Source: Bdellovibrionales bacterium
GTDB taxonomy: Bacteria; Bdellovibrionota; UBA2428
DNA: 5,577 nucleotides
Reading direction: 5' to 3'
Assembly (NCBI GenBank): GCA_018266335.1
Contig: JAFEAR010000218.1
Location: 1-5,577 of the forward strand
In this document: positions 1-5,577 of the stretch, in pieces
Numbering within the stretch: position 1 is the first letter of the stretch
Layout: every line of letters begins with the position of its first letter
The notes under the pieces: generated by a model
Told to the model about the DNA's origin: nothing
The model's input: only the letters and a program-made list of their open reading frames with translations
Database searches by the model: none
Translations under genes and position numbers: made by a program

Positions 1-636
1 ACTGTCTGGATCTTTGGCGACGAGTTTTCTCAGCGAGGTCCGTTGACCTTGCGCACATGCCGTTAAAACCTTTTTGACCAAGTGCGGTCCGCCCACATAT
101 GTTTCCAAGCATCCACGATTGCCGCAGTTGCAGAGCGGACCGTTTTCTTCGATGTTCATGTGTCCCACTTCACCGGCACTCCCGGTGGCGCCGCGCAGAA
201 GCTTTCCATCAATGATGATTCCCCCGCCCACGCCAGTGCCGAGCGTCATCACAATCACGTGCCGCGCATGTTTAGGAGCCTGAGAATGATAAATACCCCA
301 CGCCGCCGCATTGGCATCGTTGTCAACGGTGATCGGACAACGAAAATATTTTTGTAGGTGAGATTTTAAGGGCAGACGCTTCCAGCCGAGATTGGGAGAA
401 ATACGAACGATTCCGCGCTCAGAATCGATATCTCCTGCCACGCCAACACCGATCGACTGAATCTTTTGAGATCCGGCCAATTCCTGAATCGACTCAGCGA
501 TCTTACGGAACAAAACGGACGGATTCGGGAACCCCGCACTGGGAACATTGGCCTCTTTCACAATTTTGTTTGCGGCTGAAACCAGTCCAATTTTGACCGA
601 TGTTCCTCCGAGATCGACACCCACACGAAAACTCAT
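1..636 (-). CDS. ROK-family sugar kinase, glucokinase-like (partial: 3' end lies beyond position 1)
   Basis: Probable cytoplasmic ATP-dependent sugar kinase of the ROK family, phosphorylating glucose or a related hexose or amino sugar at the 6-hydroxyl. The reading frame is open from ATG at 636-634 to the window edge, giving 212 residues of a family usually near 300-320. Visible motifs are the N-terminal phosphate loop DLGGT (8-12), the DNDAN block (105-109) whose D107 matches the family catalytic base, the glycine-rich LGTGVGGG (132-139), GEVGH (155-159) with sugar-contacting E156 and zinc-ligand H159, and the ROK zinc signature CNCGNRGCLE (169-178). No N-terminal DNA-binding helix-turn-helix precedes the kinase domain, so it is an enzyme and not a NagC/XylR-type repressor. 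Its ATG shares four bases with the folC stop and has a strong ribosome site. ROK kinases vary in substrate; glucokinase is the default guess, and N-acetylglucosamine or N-acetylmannosamine kinase is possible. Family assignment is very secure, substrate is not. Confidence 0.93.
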   Translation of the reverse strand, partial: MSFRVGVDLGGTSVKIGLVSAANKIVKEANVPSAGFPNPSVLFRKIAESIQELAGSQKIQSIGVGVAGDIDSERGIVRISPNLGWKRLPLKSHLQKYFRCPITVDNDANAAAWGIYHSQAPKHARHVIVMTLGTGVGGGIIIDGKLLRGATGSAGEVGHMNIEENGPLCNCGNRGCLETYVGGPHLVKKVLTACAQGQRTSLRKLVAKDPDS

Positions 637-1826
637 AACGTCTCCTTCTGAAGTCGGTCGCGCATGGCGCCGACCAAATAAAGCGAACCTGCAATCACGG
701 CGAGATGTTTCCCCGCGGTATTTTTAATTCGACGATACCCTTCATCCAAGGAACCGACCGCCGTGGCTTTTCCTTTCCATTCCGGCATCGCGGCAACACG
801 TTGGGGATCGGTGCTGCGCTCAGACTTTATCGGCACCACAAAACATTGTTTAACAACGGGCTCCAATACGCGAACCATTCCTGAAATATCTTTTCCTTTC
901 AGCACTCCGAACATCAACGTCACCGGTGTCCGACGTAACTGTTTTAACGCCGTCACGAGCGCTCGGCATCCGGCCACGTTGTGCGCGCCATCCAAAATGA
1001 ACGCGCCGATCTGCTCGAAACGGCCCGGCCAGCGCGCCGTCGCAAAACTTTTTCTGATCTCAGACGATGTCAGTTCGAAACGCGTTCCGCGGAGTTGTTC
1101 AAGCGCAGCCTGCGCCGTGGCCGCATTTTGTTGTTGATACGCCCCCTGAAGACTTAACTTAAAATGACTTGGTTTCGCGACAACAAATGGAGCTTGTTTC
1201 AAACGAGCAACGGATTGTATCACGCGACGCGCCGTGCCGCTCGTCGCCGTGACAACCGGAACGAAGGGTTTGATAATTCCCGCTTTCTCCCGAGCAATTT
1301 TCGCAACAGTGTTTCCCAACCATTCGGTGTGATCGTAGTCGATGGTGGTGATCACACTCACCAAAACGCGGCGCATCACATTGGTGGCGTCCAACCGACC
1401 GCCCAGTCCGACCTCGACCACGGCAATATCAACCGCTTGTTCGGAAAACCACAAGAACGCGACGGCCGTTAGCACTTCAAATTGGGTGAGATGCGGAAAC
1501 ACGCGTCGCACACGGCCGAGCCATCGGTCCAAATCTTTTTCAGAAATGAGCCGACCATTGACCTGAAACCGTTCTGTCATGCTCACAAGATGTGGTGATG
1601 TATAGGTTCCGACCCGATGCCCAGCGTCGATCAAAGCCTTCGACGTCAGCGCAACGACGGAGCCTTTTCCGTTGGTTCCAGCAATATGGATCGAGGGAAA
1701 GTTGTCTTGCGGCAAATCGAAGTGGCGCATGACGGCTGCCATGCGGGCCAAATCGAAACGCATTTTGATCGACGGGGGTAGGAATGTCCGGTCAGCGTTT
1801 GCCAAGCGAGGCTTCAAAGAACCCAA
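633..1826 (-). CDS. folC: Bifunctional folylpolyglutamate synthase / dihydrofolate synthase
   Basis: Cytoplasmic Mur-ligase-family enzyme that uses ATP to join glutamate to dihydropteroate (making dihydrofolate) and/or to extend the glutamate tail of folates. With the longest start it has 397 residues. Motifs: P-loop GTNGKGS (50-56), TSPHL (76-80), the EVGLGGRLDATN signature (138-149), DYDHTEWLG (163-171), REKAGIIK (179-186) whose K181 corresponds to the carbamylated lysine of the family, GAYQQQNAATA (228-238), WPGRFE (266-271) and the C-terminal-domain ILDGAHN (277-283). Typical members have about 420-430 residues; the segment between K181 and the QNAATA motif seems about 20 residues shorter than in E. 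coli or B. subtilis FolC as I recall them. The start is uncertain: in-frame TTG codons lie at 1826, 1817 and 1805, inside the end of accD, and the first ATG is at 1763. None has a good ribosome site. Family N-termini extend beyond the 1763 start, so I keep the longest version. The stop overlaps the kinase ATG. Function is secure; whether both activities are present cannot be read from sequence. Confidence 0.93.
   Translation of the reverse strand: MGSLKPRLANADRTFLPPSIKMRFDLARMAAVMRHFDLPQDNFPSIHIAGTNGKGSVVALTSKALIDAGHRVGTYTSPHLVSMTERFQVNGRLISEKDLDRWLGRVRRVFPHLTQFEVLTAVAFLWFSEQAVDIAVVEVGLGGRLDATNVMRRVLVSVITTIDYDHTEWLGNTVAKIAREKAGIIKPFVPVVTATSGTARRVIQSVARLKQAPFVVAKPSHFKLSLQGAYQQQNAATAQAALEQLRGTRFELTSSEIRKSFATARWPGRFEQIGAFILDGAHNVAGCRALVTALKQLRRTPVTLMFGVLKGKDISGMVRVLEPVVKQCFVVPIKSERSTDPQRVAAMPEWKGKATAVGSLDEGYRRIKNTAGKHLAVIAGSLYLVGAMRDRLQKETL
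642..647 (-). promoter_or_regulatory. Shine-Dalgarno site of the ROK kinase
   Basis: Reading the minus strand, AAGGAG lies five bases before the ATG at 636. It is embedded in the last codons of folC (Gln-Lys-Glu-Thr-Leu-stop). This strong site fixes the kinase start and suggests the gene can be initiated independently as well as by coupling to folC termination at the ATGA overlap. Confidence 0.8.
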
Positions 1827-2625
1827 GGGTGCGTCGTAATTCTTTTTTCAACTCGGCACGCGGGATTATGCGATCAACCATCCCGTGTTTCAGGAGAAAC
1901 TCCGATCGCTGAAACCCTTCCGGCAACGTTTGACGAATTGTCTGCTCGATCACGCGCGGACCCGCGAAACCGATCAAGGCTCCAGGTTCTGCAATGATCA
2001 CATCGCCGAGCATGGCGTAGCTCGCGGTGACACCCCCGGTGGTTGGATCCGTCAAAATGGAAATATAAGGAAGGTGCGCTTCCTTGAGGCGAGCCAAAAC
2101 CGCGCTCACTTTGGCCATCTGCATCAGAGAAAGAATGCCCTCATGCATGCGAGCCCCCCCAGAGGTTGAAACAATAATCAACGGAGTGCGTTCAGACAAG
2201 GCGACTTCGCCGGCTCGCGCTAGTTTTTCTCCGACGACACTGCCCATGCTACCACCCATAAAACTGAAATCCATAACGCCCAACACCACGTCCAGTCCTT
2301 CTATCTTTCCGCGACCGGTCCAGACGTCATCTTTCAAGCCGGTTTTCTTTTTACTGGCCGCCGCTTTTTCCTTGTAAATTTTACCGTCTAAGAAATCCAA
2401 AGGGTCTGCCGACTCCATTTCTGCATCCAACTCGACAATAGATCCTTCATCCAATAATAAGGCCACACGTTCGGCCGCGCGCAAGGGAAACGAATAGCCG
2501 CACTTCGAACACACCCGTAACGCTGTTTCCAGTTCTTTGTTGTAAATAATCTGGTCACACTTCGGGCATTTGGTCCACAATCCTTCGGGAATATTGGTTT
2601 TTGCATCGTTCTTTTCAACGGCCAT
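1792..2625 (-). CDS. accD: Acetyl-CoA carboxylase carboxyltransferase subunit beta
   Basis: Beta half of the carboxyltransferase of multi-subunit acetyl-CoA carboxylase. With AccA it moves the carboxyl group from biotin on AccB to acetyl-CoA, giving malonyl-CoA for fatty-acid synthesis in the cytoplasm. The protein has 277 residues. An N-terminal four-cysteine zinc ribbon (C20, C23, C39, C42; spacing C-X2-C-X15-C-X2-C) is followed by the crotonase-fold carboxyltransferase domain, with STSGGARMHEG (153-163), where the SGGAR glycines form the oxyanion site, TDPTTGGVTAS (192-202) and GFAGPRVIEQT (219-229). Length is slightly under the roughly 300 of E. coli AccD. The frame could be extended to 2679, but ATG at 2625 has an ideal GGAGG six bases upstream and gives the normal AccD N-terminus just ahead of the zinc ribbon. 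It overlaps the trpA end by 11 bases and is followed by folC, the same accD-folC order as in E. coli. No accA is in the window. Confidence 0.97.
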   Translation of the reverse strand: MAVEKNDAKTNIPEGLWTKCPKCDQIIYNKELETALRVCSKCGYSFPLRAAERVALLLDEGSIVELDAEMESADPLDFLDGKIYKEKAAASKKKTGLKDDVWTGRGKIEGLDVVLGVMDFSFMGGSMGSVVGEKLARAGEVALSERTPLIIVSTSGGARMHEGILSLMQMAKVSAVLARLKEAHLPYISILTDPTTGGVTASYAMLGDVIIAEPGALIGFAGPRVIEQTIRQTLPEGFQRSEFLLKHGMVDRIIPRAELKKELRRTLGFFEASLGKR

Positions 2626-3409
2626 TGCATGCCTCCGATAATTTCTCGACAAATTTCTTAGCGTTCGCCGCCCGTTCATTTTTCTTGGATTTGCGGATTA
2701 CATCGATTAACGCGGAGCCGACAATGAATCCATCGACGTGTTGGCGAAGTTCGCGAATTTGATCCGGTCCTGAAATACCAAATCCGACGCACACCGGAGA
2801 TGGACTCGAATCACGAAGATCGCTCAGCCACGCCTTGGTTTGTGTGGGCAGTGCCCGACGCGCTCCCGTGACACCGGCAACTGATACCGCGTAGAGAAAA
2901 CCCTGTGTCTGTTTTGCGATCGCGCCCTGGCGCAGGGGTGGTGTCGTTGGCGCGACCAAATGAATCAACGCAATACCATGAGCTCCCAATTGCCGACGGA
3001 GATCGGCTGATTCTTCCGGAACCAAATCTGGAACAATCAATCCACTGACGCCCGCTTTTGCTGCGTCGCGCGCGAAATGAGGCCCATATGCCAGCATCGG
3101 GTTCATGTATCCCATCAAAATAATCGGAACATCCACGCGCTGTTGGAGCTTGGGCAACCACGCAAGGAGCTTTTTTAACGTCATGCCATTTTTCAACGCT
3201 TCTTGGGACGCAAATTGAATCGTGGGTCCGTCGGCGATCGGATCTGAAAAAGGAATTCCGACTTCGAGCGCGTCAATTCCCCCATCAACTATTGCCTGAA
3301 TAATTTTCTCTTCCTCTCCCAGCGGCGGATAACCGGCGGCCAAATAAGCGATCAACGCTTTCCGTTCCGTTAACGCCAACCGTTCAAACAACAAATTGAT
3401 TTTGTTCAT
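2615..3409 (-). CDS. trpA: Tryptophan synthase alpha chain
   Basis: Alpha subunit of the tryptophan synthase alpha2-beta2 complex; it cleaves indole-3-glycerol phosphate to indole and glyceraldehyde 3-phosphate, passing indole through a tunnel to TrpB. The protein has 264 residues, near the usual ~268 for this TIM-barrel family. Catalytic E49 (in [10 protein letters not shown]) and D60 (in ADGPTIQ) fall at the same numbers as in the Salmonella enzyme. Other landmarks are LMGYMNP (98-104), VPDLVPEES (126-134), the substrate-contacting Y173, the mobile loop with GVTGAR (179-184), and phosphate-binding GFGIS (209-213) and GSA (231-233). The start ATG shares four bases (ATGA) with the trpB stop, and a modest GGGA site lies eight bases upstream. 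The 3' end overlaps accD. Intact and presumably active. Confidence 0.98.
   Translation of the reverse strand: MNKINLLFERLALTERKALIAYLAAGYPPLGEEEKIIQAIVDGGIDALEVGIPFSDPIADGPTIQFASQEALKNGMTLKKLLAWLPKLQQRVDVPIILMGYMNPMLAYGPHFARDAAKAGVSGLIVPDLVPEESADLRRQLGAHGIALIHLVAPTTPPLRQGAIAKQTQGFLYAVSVAGVTGARRALPTQTKAWLSDLRDSSPSPVCVGFGISGPDQIRELRQHVDGFIVGSALIDVIRKSKKNERAANAKKFVEKLSEACNGR
2632..2636 (-). promoter_or_regulatory. Shine-Dalgarno site that fixes the accD start
   Basis: GGAGG on the minus strand, inside the last codons of trpA, six bases before the ATG at 2625. This is the best ribosome site seen in the window together with that of the ROK kinase. It argues against the longer reading frame that would begin at 2679, since no comparable site was chosen for that start and the extra 18 residues are read from trpA codons in another frame. 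Confidence 0.85.
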
Positions 3410-4623
3410 GAGGTCATTCCCAGAACGCGCTGCACTTCGTTCACATCCTTATCACCGCGACCCGACAATCCCACCACGACAACGTCTTTCTTTGAGAATT
3501 GGCGAGCGTGCCGGACCAAATAACCGAGTGCATGCGAGGTCTCAAGCGCGGGAATAATTCCTTCCAGCTCCGATAGCATTTTGAATCCGGCCAGTGCATC
3601 TTTGTCAGTGGCGGCAACATAATCAGCGCGTCGACTCCACTTATAGAACGCATGCTCAGGTCCGACACCGGGATAATCGAGCCCCGCCGAAACCGAATGG
3701 GTTTCGGCGACTTGCCCGTCGGCGTCTTGCATCACGTACGTGCGCGCGCCGTGAAGAACACCAACCTTCCCTGCTGTTATTGACGCGGCGTGCTTTCCAG
3801 TCAGCAAACCTTCTCCTCCAGCTTCGACGCCGATCATTTTCACCGTACGATCGTTATAAAACGGCTGAAACAACCCAATGGCGTTCGATCCTCCCCCAAC
3901 ACAAGCGATCACCGCAGTGGGCAAACGTCCGAGCAATTTTTTGGTCTGGGCCTTCACTTCATTTCCAATGACCGCTTGGAACGTTCGAACCATTTCGGGA
4001 TACGGATGCGGTCCAATCACCGAACCAATACAATAAAACGTGTCGCGAACATTGGTGACCCAATCACGCATCGCTTCGTTCACCGCATCTTTTAAGGTGC
4101 GACTGCCCGAATCAACGCCTTTCACGGTCGCTCCCATCAATTTCATTCTAAAGACATTGAGCGCTTGGCGACGAATGTCTTCGGTTCCCATGTAGACTAC
4201 GCAGGTTTGTCCAAGCAACGCAGTTGCGGAAGCGGTCCCAACGCCATGTTGACCGGCCCCTGTTTCGGCGATAACCCGTTTCTTGCCAAGATATTTCGCG
4301 AGCAAGCATTGTCCGAGCGTGTTATTAACTTTGTGCGCTCCCGTGTGAAGCAAATCTTCTCGCTTTAAAAATATTCTCGGTCCTTTTAAAGCAGCCGCCA
4401 AACGCTTGGCTTCAAACAACTGCGTTGGCCGACCGGCGTACGATGATAGATAGCTCGACAACTCTTTTTTAAATTCAGATGAACGCATTGCTTCCCGAAA
4501 TCCACGTTCCACTTCTTTGAGTGGCGCGTACAAGGTTTCCGGAACATACATGCCGCCGAACGGACCGAAATATCCGCGAGCGTCGGGAAGTTTTGACGAC
4601 GATAAATTCTTACTTTTTTGCAT
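3406..4623 (-). CDS. trpB: Tryptophan synthase beta chain (PLP-dependent)
   Basis: Condenses indole from TrpA with L-serine to give L-tryptophan, using pyridoxal phosphate. The protein has 405 residues, normal for the TrpB1 type that pairs with TrpA. The [15 protein letters not shown]-terminal block (18-31) is typical. Key residues match Salmonella TrpB with an offset of 11: PLP-binding K98 in HTGAHKVNN, catalytic E120 in ETGAGQHG, phosphate-binding GGGSNA (243-248), D316 in [14 protein letters not shown]361 in ETSHAL, and the cofactor-contacting S387 of LSGRGDKD. The ATG at 4623 lies inside the end of trpF (14-base overlap) with only a weak purine-rich site upstream, so translation probably depends on ribosomes finishing trpF. 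The immediately adjacent, overlapping trpA fits the 1:1 complex. Confidence 0.98.
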   Translation of the reverse strand: MQKSKNLSSSKLPDARGYFGPFGGMYVPETLYAPLKEVERGFREAMRSSEFKKELSSYLSSYAGRPTQLFEAKRLAAALKGPRIFLKREDLLHTGAHKVNNTLGQCLLAKYLGKKRVIAETGAGQHGVGTASATALLGQTCVVYMGTEDIRRQALNVFRMKLMGATVKGVDSGSRTLKDAVNEAMRDWVTNVRDTFYCIGSVIGPHPYPEMVRTFQAVIGNEVKAQTKKLLGRLPTAVIACVGGGSNAIGLFQPFYNDRTVKMIGVEAGGEGLLTGKHAASITAGKVGVLHGARTYVMQDADGQVAETHSVSAGLDYPGVGPEHAFYKWSRRADYVAATDKDALAGFKMLSELEGIIPALETSHALGYLVRHARQFSKKDVVVVGLSGRGDKDVNEVQRVLGMTS

Positions 4624-5251
4624 ATTGAATGAAGTCTCTCATTTTTTCGGCACTTTTCTTACGCGGGCCGTTTTCCACGCCTGACGCCACATCGACGCCG
4701 AACGGCCCCACCAACTTAACGGCCTCTTTAACGTTTCCGGGGACTAACCCACCGGCAAGGAAAAACGGTTTGGGCAACGTGACCCCTTTGAGCAAATTCC
4801 AATCAAACTGTTGCCCCGTGCCTCCCTGTTCACCGGTGACGTAAGCGTCCAACAAGAAGTAATCCACCGCATCCACGAATTGTTGGGCCTGTGTTAGCGA
4901 CACTGCATTTTCAATCCGGAGTGCCTTGATGATAAAAGGATTGAAACCGGCTCCGTTCAGCGCGACACGAAGTGCCACCACATCTGACAACGTCTCATTG
5001 CCGTGGAGCTGCACTCCTTTTAATTTCGCCTCTTTGACGGCACGCACCACATCCTCAACCACCGGATTAACAAACACGCCAACCAGTGTGGCAAAGCTCG
5101 GTAGCTCGGCGGCGAGCGACGCCGCGGTCTTTATCGACATATGGCGCTTGCTCTCTTTCCAGAAATTGATGCCAATGTAATCAGCGCCGTAATTCAACGC
5201 CCACACGGCATCGTCTTTATTGGTCACTCCACAAATTTTCACTTTCGTCAT
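4610..5251 (-). CDS. trpF: Phosphoribosylanthranilate isomerase
   Basis: Catalyses the Amadori rearrangement of N-(5-phosphoribosyl)anthranilate to CdRP, the step before TrpC. The protein is a single TIM-barrel domain of 213 residues, normal for a stand-alone TrpF. The opening [10 protein letters not shown] carries the catalytic base C7; D135 in LLDAY is the catalytic acid. GVQLHG (79-84), GGTGQQFDW (143-151), [10 protein letters not shown] (165-174) and the phosphate-binding DVASGVE (187-193) are all in place. It is separate from trpC, unlike the trpCF fusion of enteric bacteria, and starts 18 bases after the trpC stop with AGGAAA (5258-5263) as the ribosome site. Its last codons contain the start of trpB. 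Confidence 0.97.
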   Translation of the reverse strand: MTKVKICGVTNKDDAVWALNYGADYIGINFWKESKRHMSIKTAASLAAELPSFATLVGVFVNPVVEDVVRAVKEAKLKGVQLHGNETLSDVVALRVALNGAGFNPFIIKALRIENAVSLTQAQQFVDAVDYFLLDAYVTGEQGGTGQQFDWNLLKGVTLPKPFFLAGGLVPGNVKEAVKLVGPFGVDVASGVENGPRKKSAEKMRDFIQYAKK

Positions 5252-5269
5252 CGTTGTTTTCCTATCTAA
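5252..5269. other. trpC-trpF intergenic gap (18 bases)
   Basis: This is the only certain non-coding gap in the window (the folC start uncertainty could create one more, of about 28 bases). It is AT-rich and carries the trpF ribosome site AGGAAA at 5258-5263, about six bases before the ATG. It is too short for a terminator or attenuator, and I see no promoter that I would defend. Confidence 0.7.
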
Positions 5270-5577
5270 TTAAACTAGAAGTTGTCGTACCGCTTGGGCC
5301 ACATCGGGCTGTTTCAATAAACTCTCTCCCACCAACACGGCGCTCACACCCAATGCTTTTAAGCGCACCATGTCTGTCGCAGTTTTAATCCCACTCTCGG
5401 CCACGATCAATCGATCTTTGGGGATCCGAGGCGCCAAACGCTCAATTCGATCGGGATGCATTGTCAGCGTTCGCAAATTACGAGCGTTAACGCCAATAAT
5501 ACCCGAATCGGTATCGAGCGCAGCTGGTAATGCTTCGTCGGTAAACACTTCGACCAGCGTTGCCAAATTGTATTGAC
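5270..5577 (-). CDS. trpC: Indole-3-glycerol phosphate synthase, C-terminal part (5' end lies beyond position 5577)
   Basis: Closes the indole ring by converting CdRP to indole-3-glycerol phosphate with loss of CO2 and water. Only the last 101 residues, of about 260 expected, are in the window; the frame stays open to the edge, so the TTG at 5566 is an internal leucine codon and not a start. The C-terminal half of the TIM barrel is recognisable: LVEVFTDEAL (strand 6 region), GVNARNLRTL with the conserved asparagine (INNRDL in E. coli), IVAESGIKT (SESGI in E. coli) and the phosphate-binding VLVGESLLK. The stop TAA is 18 bases ahead of trpF, so trpC and trpF are separate proteins. Any trpE, trpG, trpD or leader peptide would be further upstream. 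Confidence 0.95.
   Translation of the reverse strand, partial: QYNLATLVEVFTDEALPAALDTDSGIIGVNARNLRTLTMHPDRIERLAPRIPKDRLIVAESGIKTATDMVRLKALGVSAVLVGESLLKQPDVAQAVRQLLV

Noticed and set aside
82..357. Plus-strand open frames (69 and 91 codons) opposite the ROK kinase
   Set aside because: The minus strand here encodes the ROK zinc motif and glycine-rich loop in frame, so these are shadows of the kinase.
366..694. Two short minus-strand frames (60 and 63 codons) near the folC/ROK junction
   Set aside because: They are out of frame with the ROK kinase and folC, which account fully for this stretch with conserved motifs.
763..1137. 124-codon open frame on the plus strand opposite folC
   Set aside because: Antisense to the folC C-terminal domain, no domain signature and no plausible neighbour on that strand.
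2626..2679. Longer accD reading frame starting at 2679
   Set aside because: It adds 18 residues read from trpA codons and lacks the conserved AccD N-terminus; GGAGG at 2632-2636 points to the ATG at 2625.
3594..3971. 125-codon open frame on the plus strand opposite trpB
   Set aside because: It lies wholly antisense to strongly conserved trpB codons, has no recognisable motif, and its arginine/serine/proline-rich composition is typical of a shadow frame.
5265..5280. Short AT-rich inverted repeat (TCTA...TAGA) at the end of trpC, possible terminator or operator
   Set aside because: The arms are only four bases, there is no GC stem or following T run, and trpF starts at once; consistent with chance in an AT-rich gap.
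5564..5566. TTG as the start of a separate 98-residue protein
   Set aside because: The frame continues open to the window edge and the protein is clearly the C-terminal part of TrpC, so this is an internal leucine codon.

Overview
All 5577 bases form one tightly packed minus-strand gene cluster. In transcription order (high to low coordinate) it reads: trpC (3' part only), trpF, trpB, trpA, accD, folC, then the 5' part of a ROK-family sugar kinase that runs off at position 1. I see no RNA gene, mobile element, CRISPR array, terminator or convincing promoter. The only stretch between genes that is certainly non-coding is 18 bases, between trpC and trpF.

Region by region: 5577-5270 holds the last ~101 residues of indole-3-glycerol phosphate synthase; 5251-4610 phosphoribosylanthranilate isomerase; 4623-3406 the tryptophan synthase beta chain; 3409-2615 the tryptophan synthase alpha chain; 2625-1792 the acetyl-CoA carboxylase carboxyltransferase beta subunit; about 1826-633 folylpolyglutamate/dihydrofolate synthase; 636-1 a ROK kinase (212 residues visible, roughly the N-terminal two thirds). 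Every complete protein keeps its catalytic residues, so nothing looks decayed. Most junctions overlap: 14 bases for trpF/trpB, ATGA (4 bases) for trpB/trpA, 11 bases for trpA/accD, up to 35 bases for accD/folC depending on the start, and ATGA for folC/ROK. This indicates one polycistronic, translationally coupled transcript whose promoter lies outside the window, upstream of trpC.

The four trp genes encode consecutive late steps of tryptophan synthesis: PRA to CdRP (TrpF), CdRP to indole-glycerol phosphate (TrpC), then indole release and condensation with serine (TrpA/TrpB). accD supplies one half of the carboxyltransferase that makes malonyl-CoA, and folC adds glutamate to folates. Both the tryptophan and the folate (pABA) branches draw on chorismate. 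The trp-accD-folC neighbourhood is known in several bacterial groups, from general knowledge including proteobacteria and deltaproteobacteria-like lineages; the ROK kinase coupled to folC is the less familiar part.

The organism is a bacterium of moderate GC (roughly 50%, by eye) with separate trpC and trpF genes, unlike the enteric trpCF fusion. A zinc-finger AccD indicates a bacterial-type multi-subunit ACC. The gene order would suit a deltaproteobacterium-like, Bdellovibrionota, Omnitrophota or other little-cultivated lineage, but I cannot place it from this sequence. I found no evidence of a new biological system here; this is mainly a housekeeping biosynthetic operon with a few points worth checking.
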